DNA of 64,000 bases from Elusimicrobia bacterium GWA2_69_24 (lineage in GTDB: Bacteria; Elusimicrobiota; Elusimicrobia; UBA1565), in the NCBI GenBank assembly GCA_001799695.1, contig MGTY01000095.1, positions 20,461 through 84,460 on the forward strand. Direction: 5' to 3'. Shown in pieces: positions 60,469 through 64,000 of this stretch. The stretch's first letter is position 1. Each line of letters begins with the position of its first letter. The translations under genes were made by a program, and so were the position numbers. Under the pieces are notes generated by a model. It searched no databases. It saw only the letters and a list, made by a program, of their open reading frames with translations, and was not told the DNA's origin.

Positions 60469-61488
60469 ATGGGCAAGGAAAAGGAATCCCCCGTAGCCCC
60501 CCAGCCCCTCCCGGAGGAGGACCGCCTCGACCGCGCGCTGCGCCCGGGCAGCCTCGACGAGTTCATCGGGCAGGAGAGCCTCAAGAAGAACCTCCGGATC
60601 TTCATCCAAGCCGCCCGCCAGCGCCGGGAGCCTCTGGACCACTCCCTCTTCTACGCCCCGCCCGGCCTGGGGAAGACCACCTTGGCCTCCATCCTGGCCC
60701 GGGAGATGGGCGTCAACCTGCGGACCACCTCCGGCCCCATCCTCGAGCGCGTGGGCGACCTCGCCGCCATACTGACCGACCTGGGGAAGAACGACGTCCT
60801 CTTCATCGATGAGATCCACCGGCTCAACCGCGTGGTCGAAGAGTCCCTTTATCCGGTGATGGAGGACTTCACCTTCTACATCGCGACCGGGAAGGGCCCG
60901 ATGGCGTCCTCGGTCAAGCTGGCCATCCCCCCCTTCACCCTCGTCGGCGCCACGACCCGCGCCGGCCTGCTGACCGGCCCCCTGCGCGACCGGTTCGGCA
61001 TCGTCGGGCATCTGGTGTTCTATAACGAGGAGGAGCTCTCCCGCATCGTCCTCCGCTCCGCCTCCCTCCTCTCCATCCGCACCGACCCCGAAGGCGCCCG
61101 CGAGATCGCCCGCCGCAGCCGCGGCACGCCGCGCATCGCCAACCGCCTCCTGCGCCGCATCCGGGATTTCGCGGAGGTGAAGGGGACCGGGGTCATCACC
61201 CACCCGGTGGCCAAGGCGGCGCTGGAGGCCCTGGAGGTGGACGCCTTCGGGCTTGACCATCTCGACCGCAAGTTCCTGCGCTCGCTCGTGGAGCGCTTTT
61301 CCGGGGGGCCCGTGGGCATCGACACCCTGGCCGTCTCCATCTCGGAGGAAGCGGAGACCCTCATCGAGGTGGTGGAGCCCTTCCTCATCCAAGCGGGCTT
61401 CCTCCAGCACACGCCCCGCGGCCGCCTCGCCACCCGGCAGGCCTTCGAGCACCTGAAGCTGCCTCCCCCGGGCGACCTGTTCGCATGA
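60469..61488 (+). CDS. ruvB: Holliday-junction helicase ATPase RuvB
   Basis: AAA+ motor of 339 aa. [12 protein letters not shown], Walker [11 protein letters not shown], Walker [12 protein letters not shown], sensor [19 protein letters not shown] with the arginine finger, and a C-terminal winged helix ([19 protein letters not shown]). Its stop overlaps the next gene's ATG (ATGA). Confidence 0.97.
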   Translation: MGKEKESPVAPQPLPEEDRLDRALRPGSLDEFIGQESLKKNLRIFIQAARQRREPLDHSLFYAPPGLGKTTLASILAREMGVNLRTTSGPILERVGDLAAILTDLGKNDVLFIDEIHRLNRVVEESLYPVMEDFTFYIATGKGPMASSVKLAIPPFTLVGATTRAGLLTGPLRDRFGIVGHLVFYNEEELSRIVLRSASLLSIRTDPEGAREIARRSRGTPRIANRLLRRIRDFAEVKGTGVITHPVAKAALEALEVDAFGLDHLDRKFLRSLVERFSGGPVGIDTLAVSISEEAETLIEVVEPFLIQAGFLQHTPRGRLATRQAFEHLKLPPPGDLFA

Positions 61489-62993
61489 GGGAGGCGCTGC
61501 CAGTGCTCCGACCGGATAATTGTCGGGGAATTTGGCCGCGCGATCTTGAGCCGAGACAAGGAGCGACGCGCGCGCATAGCGTGAGCTATGTAAGCGCGGA
61601 GCGACGCGGTCGCAGGCCAAAAGCGCGCGGCCCGTTCCTCAGCAGTTTCGCTGCGGAACGCAGCGAAACTATCAGCGGTAGGGAGGCCCGATATCGGGAA
61701 ATCGCGTCGTTGCTCGGAGCGCAGATAGTTCACACTATCTGCGCTCCGAGGCGCCTAGCGCTTTCCTCAATCTCGGGCCTCCAAATCTCCCGAAATTATC
61801 CGGTCGGAGCACTTGCGCTCCTGCTGCTCGTCCCGGCGGGGGCCCAGGGAGCTCCGGCGGCGGCGGTCATGGAGCCGGAAACGGTGCGCGCGCCCACCAT
61901 CATCGCCGTGGGCATCGCGCACAAGGTCCCGGAGCTCAGGATCCTCCCGCAAGGCTCCTTCTCCGTCATCGATCAGAAGACCGGGGAGATCAAGCGTCTC
62001 CGGCAGGGCGAGGAATCCACCGTCCGCACGGAGACCGGGCGCATCCGGGTGGGCCCCCACCGGTTCCGCGAGACGGCGCGTCTCCTGCCCGGGAAGCCCG
62101 AGGAATTCGTACTCATCGGGGGCCGCAAGTACCGCGGGAACCTGGTCTTCCAGCCCAACAAGGACGGCAGCGTCACCGCCATAGACGAGCTGGACATCGA
62201 GGATTACCTGCTGGGGGTCTTGCCGGACGAGATGGCCCCGGACTGGCCGGTCGAAGCCCTCAAGGCGCAGGCGGTCGTGGCCCGGACCTTCGCCCTGAAC
62301 AACCTGGGCAAGTACTCCACTTCGGGCTACGACGTCTCCGACGATTCCCGGAGCCAGATCTACGCCGGCCAGACTGTGCAATCCGAACGCGTCGAAGCCG
62401 CGGTGCGCGGGACCCGCGGCCAGGTGCTCACCTGGCAGGGCAAGCGTCTGCAGGCCTATTTCCACTCCTGCTGCGGCGGTCGCACCATGGATCCCGCCGA
62501 GGTGTGGGACCGCACCGATCCTCCCGCCCCGATCCGGTCCAGCAAGAGCCCGCCCCCCCTGAAAGGCGTCCGCGACCGCTACTGCCGGGGGACTCCGTAC
62601 TACGAGTGGACCGCCTACTTCCGCGCGGAAGACATCATGAAGACGCTGCAGCGGCACGGCTGGAACGCGCTGACCCTCGACAACCTGCGGATCGGGCGGC
62701 GCCATCCCGCCGGCTTCCTGCGCGACCTGCACGTGCACGCGGATCGGGAGTGGCTCAGCCTCCCGGCGGAGGATTTCCGACGGTGGATGGGAGCCGGGGA
62801 TATCAAGAGCACGCACATCACCCGCGTCTCCCGGGGCAAGAAGGGCTACGAGTTCCAGGGCTACGGCTACGGGCACGGCGTGGGGATGTGCCAGTGGGGC
62901 GCCCGGCGGCAGGCCGAGGACGGCAGGGCCTACCGGGAGATCCTGGACCATTACTTCCCCGGCGCGGCCCTGACGCGGCTGGAGACTCCGTGA
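61485..62993 (+). CDS. SpoIID-like amidase-enhancer/lytic protein with element-interrupted signal peptide
   Basis: Open frame of 502 aa. The mature part is a SpoIID/LytB domain: [56 protein letters not shown] and [15 protein letters not shown]. In sporulating bacteria SpoIID is a peptidoglycan lytic transglycosylase; here it is probably a cell-wall enzyme. Residues 7-109 come from a 312-bp palindromic element (61502-61813). Deleting the element leaves [20 protein letters not shown], a perfect signal peptide. With the element the hydrophobic stretch is internal, unless translation starts within it (for example TTG near 61710). The mature gene looks intact. Confidence 0.85.
   Translation: MREALPVLRPDNCRGIWPRDLEPRQGATRAHSVSYVSAERRGRRPKARGPFLSSFAAERSETISGREARYREIASLLGAQIVHTICAPRRLALSSISGLQISRNYPVGALALLLLVPAGAQGAPAAAVMEPETVRAPTIIAVGIAHKVPELRILPQGSFSVIDQKTGEIKRLRQGEESTVRTETGRIRVGPHRFRETARLLPGKPEEFVLIGGRKYRGNLVFQPNKDGSVTAIDELDIEDYLLGVLPDEMAPDWPVEALKAQAVVARTFALNNLGKYSTSGYDVSDDSRSQIYAGQTVQSERVEAAVRGTRGQVLTWQGKRLQAYFHSCCGGRTMDPAEVWDRTDPPAPIRSSKSPPPLKGVRDRYCRGTPYYEWTAYFRAEDIMKTLQRHGWNALTLDNLRIGRRHPAGFLRDLHVHADREWLSLPAEDFRRWMGAGDIKSTHITRVSRGKKGYEFQGYGYGHGVGMCQWGARRQAEDGRAYREILDHYFPGAALTRLETP
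61502..61813 (+). repeat. 312-bp multi-hairpin palindromic element inside spoIID-like gene
   Basis: Terminal arms 61502-61521 and 61794-61813 form a perfect 20-bp inverted repeat (AGTGCTCCGACCGGATAATT). Inside: AGTTTCGCTGC/GCAGCGAAACT (61644-61670), a perfect 17-bp stem with 4-nt loop (61713-61750), GGAGGCCCGA/TCGGGCCTCC and GGCCGCGCG/CGCGCGGCC. Length is divisible by 3 and one frame is free of stops. Confidence 0.9.
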
Positions 62994-64000
62994 ACGGACC
63001 CCACTCCTTCCGCCTCGACGACTACGCCTTCTCCTTCCCCGAGTCCCTGATCGCCGCCGCCCCCCCGGCCGAGCGGGACGAGGCGCGCCTCCTCGTGCTG
63101 AACCGGAAGACGGGAGAGTCGCGCCACGAGCGCTTCGCGGAACTCGCGGGACATCTCCGCGCCGGGGATTGCCTGGTGCTCAACCGCAGCCGGGTCCTGT
63201 CCGCGCGGCTCATCGGCCGGAAGACGACCGGCGGCAAGGTGGACCTGCTGCTCCTGCGGGAGGTCGAGCCCGGGACCTGGACCGCCCTGTCCACCGACCT
63301 CAAGGCGGGCGTCGACGTGCTGTTCCCGGACGGGGTCCGCGCGGAGGCCGCGCCCGGGACGGACGGCTGGACCCTCCGATTCTCGACCGCGGACGTGCTG
63401 GGGCTGCTCTCCCGCCACGGACTGGCCCCGCTCCCTCCCTACATCCTGAAGCGCCGCAAGGCCCTGAGCGCCGCGGGAGCGCCGGGTCCGTGCGACCCGG
63501 CCGCGGACCGGGAGCGCTACCAGACCGTCTATGCCCGGGAAGCGGGGTCCATCGCCGCCCCCACCGCGGGGCTGCACTTCACACCCCCGCTGCTCGCCGC
63601 CCTGAAGGAGCGGGGCGTGCGCGTCGCCGAGGTCGTCCTCCACGTGGGCCGGGGGACCTTCATGCCCGTCACCGCCCCCGACATCCGGGAGCACGCCATG
63701 CCGGCGGAGCGCTTCGAACTGCCCCCGGCCTCGGCCGAGGCCGTGGAACGGACCCGGGAGGAGGGCGGCCGGGTCGTGGCGGTGGGCACCAGCGCGACCC
63801 GGGTCCTGGAATCCGCCGGGGACGCGCCCCTGCGCGCGCTCGCCGACGGGGGCATGCACTCCACGGACCTGTTCATCCTCCCCGGCCACCGCTTCCGCTG
63901 GGTGGACGTCCTGATCACCAATTTCCATCAGCCGACGTCCACGCCGCTCATCCTGGCCAGCGCCTTCGCCGGGCGCGAGCGCATCCTGGCCGCCTATCGC
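62990..64000 (+). CDS. queA: tRNA ribosyltransferase-isomerase QueA (runs off window)
   Basis: First 337 residues are visible. GTG start overlaps the SpoIID-like stop (GTGA). Motifs: FRLDDYAFSFPESLIA, GDCLVLNRSRVLSARL, APTAGLHFTPPLL, EVVLHVGRGTFMPV and FHQPTSTPLILASAFAGRE. It transfers the ribosyl part of S-adenosylmethionine to preQ1 in tRNA, giving epoxyqueuosine. The C-terminal end lies beyond position 64000. Confidence 0.95.
   Translation, partial: MNGPHSFRLDDYAFSFPESLIAAAPPAERDEARLLVLNRKTGESRHERFAELAGHLRAGDCLVLNRSRVLSARLIGRKTTGGKVDLLLLREVEPGTWTALSTDLKAGVDVLFPDGVRAEAAPGTDGWTLRFSTADVLGLLSRHGLAPLPPYILKRRKALSAAGAPGPCDPAADRERYQTVYAREAGSIAAPTAGLHFTPPLLAALKERGVRVAEVVLHVGRGTFMPVTAPDIREHAMPAERFELPPASAEAVERTREEGGRVVAVGTSATRVLESAGDAPLRALADGGMHSTDLFILPGHRFRWVDVLITNFHQPTSTPLILASAFAGRERILAAYR

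Overview
The window is GC-rich, gene-dense DNA from a bacterium with an outer membrane. It encodes beta-barrel outer-membrane proteins, a PorV-like protein, a lipoprotein diacylglyceryl transferase, a heptosyltransferase-type GT9 enzyme and a PilT-type ATPase. The phylum cannot be proved from the sequence. The gene mix and composition would suit Elusimicrobiota or a similar little-studied diderm lineage; that is inference. About 50 protein genes, two tRNA genes and an unusually rich set of palindromic repeats are present.

Layout. Positions 33-1010: zinc-ribbon membrane protein. 1100-6411: a tRNA-Asn gene followed by island-like DNA bounded by a copy of the tRNA 3' end. It carries a coupled transglutaminase / mini-RHS / ACP-like trio, a frameshifted HTH gene, an AAA ATPase and a secreted protein, and a nucleotidyltransferase pair follows. 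7476-11447: a coupled ferrous-iron operon (50-aa protein, Com-like zinc finger, outer-membrane channel, FeoB, DtxR-FeoA fusion). 11488-13379: small protein, HtrA protease, zinc-ribbon protein. 13454-20299: alpha-glucan/trehalose genes (glgB, treZ, GH57). 20448-24531: hydrolase, hflK-hflC, dusB. 24979-30370: PilT-like ATPase, secreted Cys-repeat protein, MFS transporter, lipoprotein, DUF502. 30354-43965: a signalling/envelope locus with a PAS-type histidine kinase, a 2859-residue coiled-coil histidine kinase, a receiver-TM-propeller protein, a LysM protein and an outer-membrane barrel; the last four are translationally coupled or nearly so. 44270-51592: ParB-like protein, zinc-ribbon protein, amidase, lgt, DUF350, transglutaminase-like protein, GT9, DUF4254. 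51860-57508: PorV-like protein, M36 protease with a C-terminal Ig/sorting-like domain, HEAT protein. 57551-64000: tRNA-Arg, SDR, then yebC-ruvC-ruvA-ruvB-spoIID-queA.

Strongest signals. (1) The giant coiled-coil kinase operon. (2) Three copies of a palindromic repeat with a near-identical core and unrelated but self-complementary outer arms. (3) A 312-bp palindromic element inserted exactly in frame into the signal peptide of a SpoIID-like gene; removing it restores a perfect signal peptide. (4) A 61-bp element lying inside two different proteins in different reading frames. (5) A recurrent TANNNT box 5-7 nt upstream of start codons in about a dozen genes, which points to widespread leaderless mRNAs.
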